This document shows, in pieces, positions 57,195-64,000 of a DNA stretch of 64,000 nucleotides. Numbering within the stretch: position 1 is the first letter of the stretch; every line of letters begins with the position of its first letter. The DNA is from Bacillus spongiae (GTDB lineage: Bacteria > Bacillota > Bacilli > Bacillales > Bacillaceae_K). The position numbers were made by a program, and so were the translations under genes. The stretch spans positions 62,001-126,000 of the forward strand of contig NZ_JBBAXC010000012.1 in assembly GCF_037120725.1 (NCBI RefSeq), in the 5' to 3' direction. Below the pieces are notes generated by a model. It was not told where the DNA came from, did not search any database, and was given only the letters and a program-made list of their open reading frames with translations.

Positions 57195-57976
57195 ACTTCC
57201 TCCATTTCCTCTTTATATACATCGATTATATTAACTGGTATATAGCGCATTTCTTTTTTAACTTCATCGTCAATCTCTTCTACCTCTAGTATATCGAATA
57301 TATCTAATTGCAAATCTCGCCGTTCGTCTCTACTAATAGTCATTCCAGGTTCTTTTTCTACGCTTTCGTATATCTCGTCTAAGGTATATTCTGTTCGTTG
57401 TATTTTAATGTTCTTAGTTGTTTTCCTCATATTAACTGGATACCATTCACTGAAAACTAAAGGTTTACCATCTACCGCTTTCCTCGTTAAAAAATTCCCC
57501 TGCCTGATATTTGATGAAATGATTTCTTTAGCACTATCCAATACCTTTTTCTTTACAATTCCATTATGATTTTGAACTTGTTCTTTATAGTTATCATAAT
57601 ACAGTTGAAACATATTCATCACACATGTTTGAGCATTATCTTCTAATAATTCAATTCCATAAAGTGTCGTTAGGGCGAGCAAGGAATAACTTTCATAGCT
57701 AGTTAAATCATTATTATATTTTTCAGATACCATCTTTAGTTTTCGATCAAGAATTTCTACAAGAAAGGCACCTTCTCCAGCAGACGGCTCTAAAAACTTA
57801 GTTGTTAAATTTTCACAAGCGTCTTTTATTTCTGGTATATTTAGCATCTTTTTTACTATTTTTTTAGGTGTAAATACTTCTCCATGCTTTTGAACACGAA
57901 GCTTAGATTTAATTATTTCTTCTTCCAAACTTGGAGCACTCCTTTCTTTGCCACTACTTTTAGTTAATATATTCAT
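57191..57976 (-). CDS. SAM-binding methyltransferase-like subunit without NPPY motif
   Basis: A 261-residue protein with motif X (HGEVFTPKKIVKKMLNI, about residues 31-47) and a textbook motif I, FLEPSAGEGAFLVEIL (about 61-76), then a motif II-type YGIELLEDNA. The following SNIRQGNFL segment leads to KPLVFSEWYP instead of the catalytic NPPY. It thus seems able to bind SAM but lacks the adenine-methylation motif. Its 3' end overlaps the giant helicase/methyltransferase gene by 4 bases (ATGA), so the two are coupled and probably form a complex. Similar small partners occur next to Eco57I-like enzymes, as I recall from annotated genomes. Confidence 0.75.
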   Translation of the reverse strand: MNILTKSSGKERSAPSLEEEIIKSKLRVQKHGEVFTPKKIVKKMLNIPEIKDACENLTTKFLEPSAGEGAFLVEILDRKLKMVSEKYNNDLTSYESYSLLALTTLYGIELLEDNAQTCVMNMFQLYYDNYKEQVQNHNGIVKKKVLDSAKEIISSNIRQGNFLTRKAVDGKPLVFSEWYPVNMRKTTKNIKIQRTEYTLDEIYESVEKEPGMTISRDERRDLQLDIFDILEVEEIDDEVKKEMRYIPVNIIDVYKEEMEEV

Positions 57977-58349
57977 TTAATTTATTTTAATATAATTTAA
58001 TAATTATTATTGACTTTTACCGTATTAATCACATATTTACATAGGTCATTATCAGGAAGGGTTTAAAAATCTAATTTTTTTTAATAACTATTCTTTATAG
58101 ATAAAGAACAAAAATATTGTGTCGTTTTCCATATAGCATCTTTCTGCTTATATTCTATCATAAAGTATTTAAATTTATTTGAAATAATTGTAAGTAATAT
58201 GTCTTTAAAAAAACAAATATAGCCCTTTCTTTTGGGCTAGTAAAACTGTTATCACTATATACTACTAAGTGACCAAACACTTCAAACCATTTTTATCTTA
58301 TGAAGGAATTTTCATATATTTCTTCCCTCAGCACCACAGTTATAAAAAC
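57977..58349. other. Divergent intergenic region at the edge of the defence operon
   Basis: AT-rich region that must carry the promoter of the leftward methyltransferase/helicase operon and of the rightward small-gene transcript. A small hairpin AGCCC / GGGCT lies near 58221-58238. A 71-codon plus frame (58269-58484) crosses the strong terminator at 58391 and is not accepted as a gene. Confidence 0.45.
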
Positions 58350-58435
58350 AAAGGGGCGCCCTCCCGTTTCATGCCCAACCCCTTTTATATGAACCGTTGT
58401 TTATCCATTGGGATAGACGGCGGTTTTTTTTATTT
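58350..58435 (+). ncRNA. Structured leader with strong terminator (candidate attenuator or small RNA)
   Basis: Two hairpins: AAGGGG / CCCCTT around a GC-rich loop (58351-58384), then a 15-bp stem AACCGTTGTTTATCC / GGATAGACGGCGGTT (58392-58425, four G-T pairs) with a run of eight T. It stands 54 bases before a small ORF and no gene ends just upstream, so this is either a transcription attenuator for the following genes or the end of a short untranslated RNA. Confidence 0.4.
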
Positions 58436-58488
58436 TACAGAGACGACATGCGTGGTGAGAGGAGCGCATACGAAAGGAGAATAATGAG

Positions 58489-58692
58489 ATGAATCAGTCA
58501 TTAGTAAAAATTCTAGTAAAGGCAAAGGAACTAAACCAATGGGTTCCCGCTAAGTTTCTAGCAAAGTATGACATTCAAAAAGTAAATCTACTAAAGCTTG
58601 AAGATGCTGACTTAATGCACCTTAAGAGAAGCAAATCAGAAGGCTTACTACTAAAACTGACCTTAAAGGGTTATCACTACTTCAACAAATAA
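58489..58692 (+). CDS. Small hypothetical protein
   Basis: A 67-residue, lysine- and leucine-rich, probably helical protein (LVKILVKAKELNQWVPAKFL at the start). The ATG follows AAAGGAGAA at a good distance. It is the first gene of a rightward cluster of mobile-element-type genes that ends with a RadC-like gene. No domain is recognised. Confidence 0.55.
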   Translation: MNQSLVKILVKAKELNQWVPAKFLAKYDIQKVNLLKLEDADLMHLKRSKSEGLLLKLTLKGYHYFNK

Positions 58693-58737
58693 CAGGAGTT
58701 ATCTTTTACAAAAACTTTAATTAGGAGGAAATCAGTT

Positions 58738-59256
58738 ATGAAGGGAAATGTATCGCCAGAGCAACAACTCAAATTAGGATTATTTACGGAGAAAAGTGAA
58801 TCCTATCTTAAGCTTATAGAAATTCACGAGATTCTATTAAATCAACGTGCCTCTATTTTAAAAGATGTAGCAGATGCAATTGAGCGTAATGACTATGTAA
58901 AGCTCTCTCATTTACTTGTTAGTAGAAGCAACATCCAAACAGCAATAGAAGAAATCGAAGCTCTGCATGAGGATGAACTTAATACTCACGTTTCATTGAA
59001 TGATCGTTTAGGTAGAGCACTAAAGGATGCTGCAGCTTCAATGGAAGCAAAAGGTGAAGACATATTATTAAATGTGATCCACAATCTCGATAAATTAAAT
59101 CAATCAGCACACAGTATGATATCGAAGGCTACATCAATCACTAGCAAAACTGTTAGCAGAGGAAATAAGCTTAGTCATCACGCAGGTCAATTACTTATTC
59201 ATAAAACATCAGAAGGTTTAGTAAAATTGGCAGATATCATTCAAAAAAGATCTTAA
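58738..59256 (+). CDS. Hypothetical helical protein
   Basis: A 172-residue, almost entirely helical, charged protein; residues 15-75 look like a coiled coil (EKSESYLKLIEIHEILLNQR, SNIQTAIEEIEALHEDEL) and the C-terminal part is rich in Ser, Thr and Lys. The ribosome binding site TTAGGAGGA is strong. It sits 45 bases behind the previous small gene and 25 bases before the broken phage-type gene. No family recognised; the cluster suggests phage or integrative-element origin. Confidence 0.6.
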   Translation: MKGNVSPEQQLKLGLFTEKSESYLKLIEIHEILLNQRASILKDVADAIERNDYVKLSHLLVSRSNIQTAIEEIEALHEDELNTHVSLNDRLGRALKDAAASMEAKGEDILLNVIHNLDKLNQSAHSMISKATSITSKTVSRGNKLSHHAGQLLIHKTSEGLVKLADIIQKRS

Positions 59257-59281
59257 TCCTTTGAAAGGAGGTGAAAATCAT

Positions 59282-60007
59282 ATGAGGACAGGTAAACATT
59301 CAACAATAAATAACATCGTGCCATTCGCTAATGGTAATAAATCTAATGTATCTTCATTACCTAATGTAGTTATATCTTCTTCTGAATCAAAACGTCGTAT
59401 TGAGGAACTTCAAGCATTCGTTGACGAGGTGATGGTAAAAGGCGTTGACTACGGTATGGTAGGCTTTGTGATGTATTTGGGTTTTCGAAGACAGTAGAAG
59501 TCGTTAATCGTATTGAACGATGGGAGGTTGGTATCTTTGCATATGAAGTAAAGATGACACTAGCACGTAAGGACAATGGAAACATTGAAGTTGAAGGACT
59601 TGGTTCATGCAACAGTAAGGAAGCAGCATTTCAACAACAAGATCCTTATACAATTGTTAACACTGTATTGAAGATGGCAAAAAACGTGCGTTGATTGACG
59701 CAATATTATCAGCAACACGTTCTAGCGGAATCTTCACGCAAGATATAGAAGATTTTCCAACAAACTCGAGCCTTAAGGAGGTGATGAACCTGTAACCAAA
59801 CGTCAGTTGCACAAAATCTATCAAATTGTTGCTGAAGTTAACATGCGCCATGAAGTTGCAAAAGAAATGATGCAGATGAAGTACCACGTTGACCACAGCA
59901 CGAAACTAAGCAAGAAGCAGGCATCTGATTTCATCCAAGACCTTTTGCACTTTAAAGATGTGTTTAATGAGGAGGAAAACTTGAAAATGCAAATTAATAA
60001 AGAATGA
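59282..60007 (+). pseudogene. Phage/plasmid-type gene broken into three frames
   Basis: Starts at ATG 59282 after AAAGGAGGTGA. Frame 1 encodes KRRIEELQAFVDEVMVKGVDYG then diverges near 59460 and stops. From about 59468 the next frame reads CDVFGFSKTVEVVNRIERW, ..., CNSKEAAFQQQDPYTIVNTV, LKMAKKRALIDAILSATRSS to a stop at 59795, and a third frame from about 59780 reads DEPVTKRQLHKIYQIVAEVN to 60007. Phage-type homologues I recall have a short PTLFK...GAEKL segment between the first two parts, which is missing here, so a small deletion plus a later single-base shift explain all three. The family is a conserved phage/plasmid protein of uncertain role. Confidence 0.65.
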
Positions 60008-60199
60008 ATAACTCATGGGATATTGTTATATTCAATGAGTTTTTTATGCACAAAAAAAGACGAGCTCATCCACCAATGAACTCATCTAACCAAATTAGAT
60101 CAATATCAGTATATCGCATTAAATACATTCACTCAATTGGAGGGACGAACATCGTCTCTCCTTTTTTAATTCAATCAAACATAAATGGAGGAATATATA

Positions 60200-60730
60200 A
60201 TGAACAATACTTTCGATAAAATGACTTTTAAGGTATTATTAGCAACAACAATGCGTGAAAAGGAAGATGGCTATGTAGTCAGTGAAATCTTCAACCGCTA
60301 CCCATCAATACAAGAATTATTAGATGTAACGGAAGAAGAATTATTGACGATTAAAGGTATTGGTATTCGTTCGTCTGAAGATGCATATACATTCTTAAAG
60401 GATATGCAGTACCTGACACAAGAACATTTTGTTGTACTCGGGATAAACATTAAAAATGAAGTTCTGTTTCGAGAAACAGTTTTTATAGGATCGTTGAATG
60501 CATCTATTGTTCATCCACGTGAGACATTTAAGCATTTAATCCGTCGTAGTTGTGCAAGTGCAATCGTTGCACATAATCACCCATCGGGGAATCCACAACC
60601 AAGTAGAGAAGATATTGAAGTGACAAAACGACTTAACGAAGTTGGGAAAGTTGTAGGTATTGAAATTCTTGATCATGTCATTGTTGGGCAAGAACAATAT
60701 ACTAGCTTAAAAGAAAAAGGATATCTATAA
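60200..60730 (+). CDS. RadC-like JAB-domain protein
   Basis: A 176-residue protein of the RadC/YkfG family. N-terminal helix-hairpin-helix part: SIQELLDVTEEELLTIKGIG; C-terminal JAB/MPN domain with metal-binding HNHPSGNPQPSREDI. Proteins of this type are common on integrative elements and prophages and probably act in nucleic-acid metabolism; biochemical role is unsettled. The ATG at 60200 follows GGAGGA; an ATG five codons earlier lacks a site. It is followed by a terminator and then by convergent rlmH. Confidence 0.85.
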   Translation: MNNTFDKMTFKVLLATTMREKEDGYVVSEIFNRYPSIQELLDVTEEELLTIKGIGIRSSEDAYTFLKDMQYLTQEHFVVLGINIKNEVLFRETVFIGSLNASIVHPRETFKHLIRRSCASAIVAHNHPSGNPQPSREDIEVTKRLNEVGKVVGIEILDHVIVGQEQYTSLKEKGYL

Positions 60731-60741
60731 ATTTTTTTACC

Positions 60742-60787
60742 AAAGAGCCAGTGAAAGTGCTGAAAACAGCATCATCACTGGCTTTCT
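60742..60787 (+). terminator. Intrinsic terminator after RadC-like gene
   Basis: Outer stem GCCAGTGA / TCACTGGC and inner stem TGCTG / CAGCA with AAAA loop, lying between two convergent genes. Confidence 0.75.
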
Positions 60788-60969
60788 TACCTTTATAGCA
60801 GGAAATGGGCTTAAGCTCGATAAAATCTTTACATTTTGGTTCGGTTCCATCGTAAAATCATAAACAAACGTTGATATAAAGGGATTTTATTAAATTTTCT
60901 TAATATATGTAACATCTACAATAGTACACAAAATTCTAACATTTTGTATTAATCCGTTAAACATCAAAA

Positions 60970-61725
60970 TTGTAACATTAGAATTTAAAAAATTCAGCCT
61001 CCGGCGATAGATATCATCTAGACTCACTTATGATATGGCTCATTTTTCTGTATTTTGAATGCTCGATATATTTGTTCTAACAATATTAGCTTCATTAGTT
61101 GATGCGGGAAAGTCATTTTAGAGAAAGATAGCTTTTGATCGGCCCGCTGTAACACATCGTCACTTAAACCATTCGAACCACCTATTACAAAGGATAATTG
61201 ACTTTTCCCGTGGATGCTAAGCTTCTCCACCTCATTTGATAACTGCTCCGACGACCAATTATCCCCCTGTATATCAAGAGCAATAACATATTGAGTAGGT
61301 TTAATTTTACTTAAGATTCGATCTCCTTCTTTTTGCTTCACCTGATATAACTCTTTGTCACTCAATTGCTCTGGAGCCTGTTCATCATTTACTTCATCCA
61401 TTGTCAGCTTACAGTATGGACGAAGTCGTTTTTCAAATTCAGCAATACCTAGTTTGATATATTTTTCTTTTACTTTACCGACACTTATAATTTGTATCTG
61501 CATGATATCACCTCTTAAATATATAAATATAACATGATTACGTAAATGGGCATAACTTTGATCTTTTCTATATTTTTTCGCTTTACACCACCAGTTAATT
61601 CATAATGATTCATGCTAACCCTTGGTATTAGTCAATTTTAGTTAAAACAGTAAAAAAGTAAAACTATCCACGTACAACTTTCTCTTATATATACAGTCAA
61701 AATGACCAAATTGTAACATTGGAAA
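60970..61725. repeat. Short direct repeats flanking rlmH
   Basis: AAATTGTAACATTAGAA near 60967-60983 and AAATTGTAACATTGGAA near 61708-61724 match at 16 of 17 positions and bracket rlmH. They may be copies of a regulatory site, att-related sequence, or chance in AT-rich DNA. Confidence 0.3.
61024..61503 (-). CDS. rlmH: 23S rRNA (pseudouridine-1915-N3)-methyltransferase
   Basis: SPOUT-class methyltransferase that methylates pseudouridine 1915 in helix 69 of 23S rRNA. The 159 residues are full length: start [20 protein letters not shown], the SAM-binding knot [20 protein letters not shown], and the C-terminal [21 protein letters not shown]. The ATG follows AGAGGTGAT. The gene is a universal chromosomal marker, usually near the origin in Firmicutes. 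The 3' end encoding PYHK-stop is the site class used by SCC elements in staphylococci, and here the defence/mobile-gene region begins right after it. Confidence 0.96.
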   Translation of the reverse strand: MQIQIISVGKVKEKYIKLGIAEFEKRLRPYCKLTMDEVNDEQAPEQLSDKELYQVKQKEGDRILSKIKPTQYVIALDIQGDNWSSEQLSNEVEKLSIHGKSQLSFVIGGSNGLSDDVLQRADQKLSFSKMTFPHQLMKLILLEQIYRAFKIQKNEPYHK

Positions 61726-61800
61726 TAGCATTTAAATGGTTAACACATATAAAAATAGTACATCACACCATAATGTAGTGCAATGTACTAAACAGCAAAA

Positions 61801-62069
61801 TCAAATGCCTATAGGAGTAGATTTTCTTTTCGTACGTTCAATTCGCTCTCTTTCTAGCATATAGATGTATGGTATTGAATTCGAACTACTATCGGAGTTA
61901 ATCGACAGAATGTATTGTTCGTATTTATACACCATTGCATCATGTACCTTTTCTCTCAATGTTTTATCACATAACACAACCAGTGCTGGTCCCCCTTCAT
62001 TAACTGGAAAATCAATATAGTATCGCTCAAAACACTATTAATCGTCTCCTTAACCGGGTAGTTGTGCAA
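61801..62069 (-). pseudogene. Frameshifted small gene, unidentified
   Basis: A possible TTG start at 62069 gives HNYPVKETINSVL; near 62025 the frame must shift by one base to continue ERYYIDFPVNEGGPALVVLC, then REKVHDAMVYKYEQYIL and a basic tail ending KRKSTPIGI at 61801. The text is protein-like throughout, so this is probably a recently broken gene of about 87 residues. No family recognised. The gap 61504-61800 upstream of rlmH shows only a short direct-repeat copy. Confidence 0.4.
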
Positions 62070-62085
62070 GTATTACAGAGGAATA

Positions 62086-62253
62086 CTATGATTTATTTTG
62101 ATTAGCATAATACTCACCCATAATCTCAGCTATCCTATGAATGAATTGATTACCTTTAATTTCTTTTTCACTTACCCAATCAGCAATACCTTCTCTTTCT
62201 TCACTAGCGAGTTCTAAAACTCTATATGCACTTACGTTAATTTTTTCATCCAT
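62086..62253 (-). CDS. Small hypothetical protein (55 residues)
   Basis: An ATG at 62253 opens a 55-codon frame coding a helical, acidic-basic protein (SAYRVLELASEEREGIADWV, then IAEIMGEYYANQ). The ribosome site is weak. It ends 17 bases before the possible start of the broken gene downstream, so they may have been one transcript. No family recognised. It lies between rlmH and the recombinase unit and reads away from it. Confidence 0.4.
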   Translation of the reverse strand: MDEKINVSAYRVLELASEEREGIADWVSEKEIKGNQFIHRIAEIMGEYYANQNKS

Positions 62254-62318
62254 GTTTAACCACATCGCTTTCTTGATTCAAATCATAACACGAGATAATT
62301 TAAAATTACAATACCCCT

Positions 62319-62342
62319 ATTAATATTTTTAATTTAATAGTA
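62319..62342. promoter_or_regulatory. Inverted repeat upstream of the regulator/recombinase unit
   Basis: CTATTAA and TTAATAG arms separated by about 9 AT bases lie about 40 bases before the start of the helix-turn-helix gene; position and symmetry fit an operator, perhaps for that protein. Confidence 0.3.
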
Positions 62343-62382
62343 TAGTTATGTTAATACATCACTATTAAAAGGAAGTGTATCG

Positions 62383-63150
62383 ATGAAGAAAATCACATTA
62401 AACAAGACCAATTTATCTGATTTAGCAGAGTTATCAATGGGGAAAAGAGTTAGATATATCCGTGAACATCTTCAAAAAGAATGTGGAAATGTTTTTAGTG
62501 GTAAAAGCGTGGCCAATCGAATTAAATTATTCTCCCAATCAACATTAACAACTATTGAAAGAGACAAAACAAAGGATATTCCTTCAAAAGTCTTATATGC
62601 AATTTCGAAAGACTTTGGGGCTGACTTGTATATGTTCTTTGATGACTATTATCAACACAGTACTTATGAATCTGTTGAATTAACGCCTCCTCTTTATTAT
62701 GAAGATACATATAAGAAATCTGAAACTGAACAAACTGAAGAGCAATATGATTCAGAGATTAACCCGCTTCTTGAAAATGTATACACCATCAAAACAATGG
62801 TTAGTAAAGTGTCTTCAAATCAGGATGAACAAATTACTTTTACTTTTAAAAGTCGAGTAAAATATTCCGATCAGCATATATTTTACTTACTTTCACAAAT
62901 CATTAATCATATCAATACGTTAGATGTTTCAATAGATCCTGAACTCACAGATAGTAAATTAGATTCGATAAAGTTAGCTCAGGACTATGTCCAATATGGA
63001 AAGACTTCATTACACGCTTTTCCATGGCACTCCACTAAAGACAAATTAGTCATGGATAATCAATTGCACAAAAAAGCTGTCAAATATACTGAACAGCTTT
63101 TAGAAAACCTTAAACGAAATTCAGAAGAAGGAGCGAAAAGAAATGAGTAA
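62383..63150 (+). CDS. Putative HTH regulator of a mobile element
   Basis: A 255-residue protein. Residues 15-85 resemble an XRE-like helix-turn-helix: MGKRVRYIREHLQKECGN, then FSQSTLTTIERDKTKDIPSK and a final LYAISKDFGADLYMFFD helix. The remaining 170 residues have no recognised domain. AAAGGAAGTG precedes the ATG. The gene overlaps the serine recombinase start by 8 bases, so both are one unit and the protein likely controls recombinase expression or excision. DNA binding is inferred from the helix-turn-helix pattern only. Confidence 0.65.
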   Translation: MKKITLNKTNLSDLAELSMGKRVRYIREHLQKECGNVFSGKSVANRIKLFSQSTLTTIERDKTKDIPSKVLYAISKDFGADLYMFFDDYYQHSTYESVELTPPLYYEDTYKKSETEQTEEQYDSEINPLLENVYTIKTMVSKVSSNQDEQITFTFKSRVKYSDQHIFYLLSQIINHINTLDVSIDPELTDSKLDSIKLAQDYVQYGKTSLHAFPWHSTKDKLVMDNQLHKKAVKYTEQLLENLKRNSEEGAKRNE

Positions 63151-64000
63151 TAGGACAAAAGCTGTTTTCTATGCCCGTGTTAGTACCGAAGACCAAGCAC
63201 GTGAGGGATTTAGCATACAGGCTCAAATTGAAGGGATAGAGGATTATGCAAAAAGAAATAACATGGAAATTGTAAAAAGATATATTGATGAAGGGGCAAG
63301 TGGAAAAAACATATCTGGGCGTCCAGAAATGAAAAGATTATTAAAAGACATGCAGAGTAACGAATTTGGTACAATAATTGTTTATAAAATTGATCGTATC
63401 GCTCGAAAATCAAAGGATGCGTTGGAAATTGCTGAAAGATGTAAAGAGGCAAATGTTAGCTTAATTAGTTTGAAAGAGAATTTTGACTTTGCGACTCCAA
63501 TAGGTAATATAGTCTTTCAAATGATGAGTAATTTCTCTGAGTTTGAGCGGAATTCAATCATAGATCGTGGCAAAATGGGGATGACACAACGTGCCAAACA
63601 AGGTTACTTTAATGGTGGCCGAGTATTTGGATTTGAAAGTGTCAATAAGGAATTGGTTGTTAATAAAGAAGAAGCTCATGTGATACGCTTAATTTTTGAT
63701 TATGCAGAACAAGAACTAGGCTATAAAGCAATTGTCAGTCGAATTAATGCTATGGGATATAAAACAAAGCGTGGATGTGACTTTTCAATTAATACGATAA
63801 AAACGATATTAGACAACCCTATTTACATTGGGAAGATCCTCTTCAACATGTATGAAAACTGGTCAGAAAAACATCGTAAAGGTAAAAATGAAGACTACAT
63901 TCTCGCTGACGGGAAACATAAGGCAATCATTACAATAGAGCAATGGGATCGTGTCCAAAAAAGCCGTAAGAAGCGTTCTCATAGACCTGCTCAATCACAT
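63143..64000 (+). CDS. Large serine recombinase, 3' end cut by window
   Basis: Site-specific recombinase of the large serine integrase type; 286 codons are visible and the frame runs past the window end. The resolvase domain has the nucleophile in VFYARVSTEDQAREG (residues 8-22), the DEGASGKNISGRP loop, and YKIDRIARKSKDAL; then SNFSEFERNSI and the recombinase domain with GYKAIVSRINAMGYKT and DNPIYIGKIL. AAGGAG precedes the ATG, which lies within the end of the upstream regulator gene. It probably drives integration and excision of an element extending to the right. It does not look like CcrA or CcrB of SCC elements in its N terminus. Confidence 0.9.
   Translation, partial: MSNRTKAVFYARVSTEDQAREGFSIQAQIEGIEDYAKRNNMEIVKRYIDEGASGKNISGRPEMKRLLKDMQSNEFGTIIVYKIDRIARKSKDALEIAERCKEANVSLISLKENFDFATPIGNIVFQMMSNFSEFERNSIIDRGKMGMTQRAKQGYFNGGRVFGFESVNKELVVNKEEAHVIRLIFDYAEQELGYKAIVSRINAMGYKTKRGCDFSINTIKTILDNPIYIGKILFNMYENWSEKHRKGKNEDYILADGKHKAIITIEQWDRVQKSRKKRSHRPAQSH

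Noticed and set aside
58269-58484. 71-codon plus-strand frame across the leader
   Set aside because: Runs through a 15-bp terminator stem and T-run; no family resemblance.
63143-64000. CcrA/CcrB assignment for the serine recombinase
   Set aside because: The N-terminal motif is ARVSTEDQAREGFSIQ, typical of general large serine integrases, and the gene lies on the 5' side of rlmH.

Overview
The window is a low-GC, AT-rich Gram-positive chromosome segment, most likely from a Bacillaceae member. Evidence: strong AAGGAGG-type ribosome binding sites, frequent TTG/GTG starts, dense intrinsic terminators, ECF sigma/anti-sigma operons, poly(glycerol phosphate) teichoic-acid enzymes and rlmH. It is chromosomal (glnS, rluF-type, rlmH) but has a large accessory half.

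1-19 kb is mostly ordinary chromosome: a cut AtoE-type short-chain fatty acid transporter, glutaminyl-tRNA synthetase, a putative lipoprotein, a TetR regulator with a 14-TM drug exporter, a ParM-like actin with an adaptor gene and a striking 15-copy GTNNAC array (a type II partition cassette), an ECF sigma / membrane protein / ABC transporter operon with a broken permease, a DoxX protein behind two FNR-type boxes with a 28-residue coupled micro-ORF, an AlkD-like protein, a metallo-beta-lactamase-fold hydrolase, an RluF-type pseudouridine synthase, a double SnoaL-like protein, and a second ECF sigma/anti-sigma pair.

19.8-35 kb is a cell-surface locus. RfbA and RfbB make dTDP-4-keto-6-deoxyglucose. 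With no RfbC or RfbD in view, a DegT-type aminotransferase probably makes a 4-amino sugar, and an ATP-grasp/HAD fusion, a GT2 enzyme and two CDP-glycerol glycerophosphotransferases probably build and decorate a teichoic-acid-like polymer. A secreted protein of about 1500 residues with nine PA14-like repeats, a glucosaminidase and SH3 domains follows.

35.7-39.9 kb holds a DUF4386 membrane protein, a Crp-family regulator and katG, then an IS3-family remnant.

40.9-58 kb is a defence island: a Sau3AI-like (GATC) restriction-modification pair, an intact IS256-family element, a two-gene Lamassu/ABC-3C-like module (Cap4-type nuclease plus compact SMC-like ATPase), and a minus-strand run of genes. 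In transcription order the run is a SAM-binding methyltransferase subunit, a giant GIY-YIG/helicase/Eco57I-type protein, a ghost gene, a GmrSD-like DUF262-DUF1524 protein, a second DUF262 protein and a HEPN protein.

58.2-61 kb carries mobile-element debris (a structured leader with terminator, two hypotheticals, a phage-type gene broken in three, a RadC-like gene) ending at the 3' end of rlmH. Beyond rlmH lie two small, partly decayed genes, then a helix-turn-helix protein overlapping a large serine recombinase that runs off the window. No tRNA, rRNA or CRISPR array was seen.
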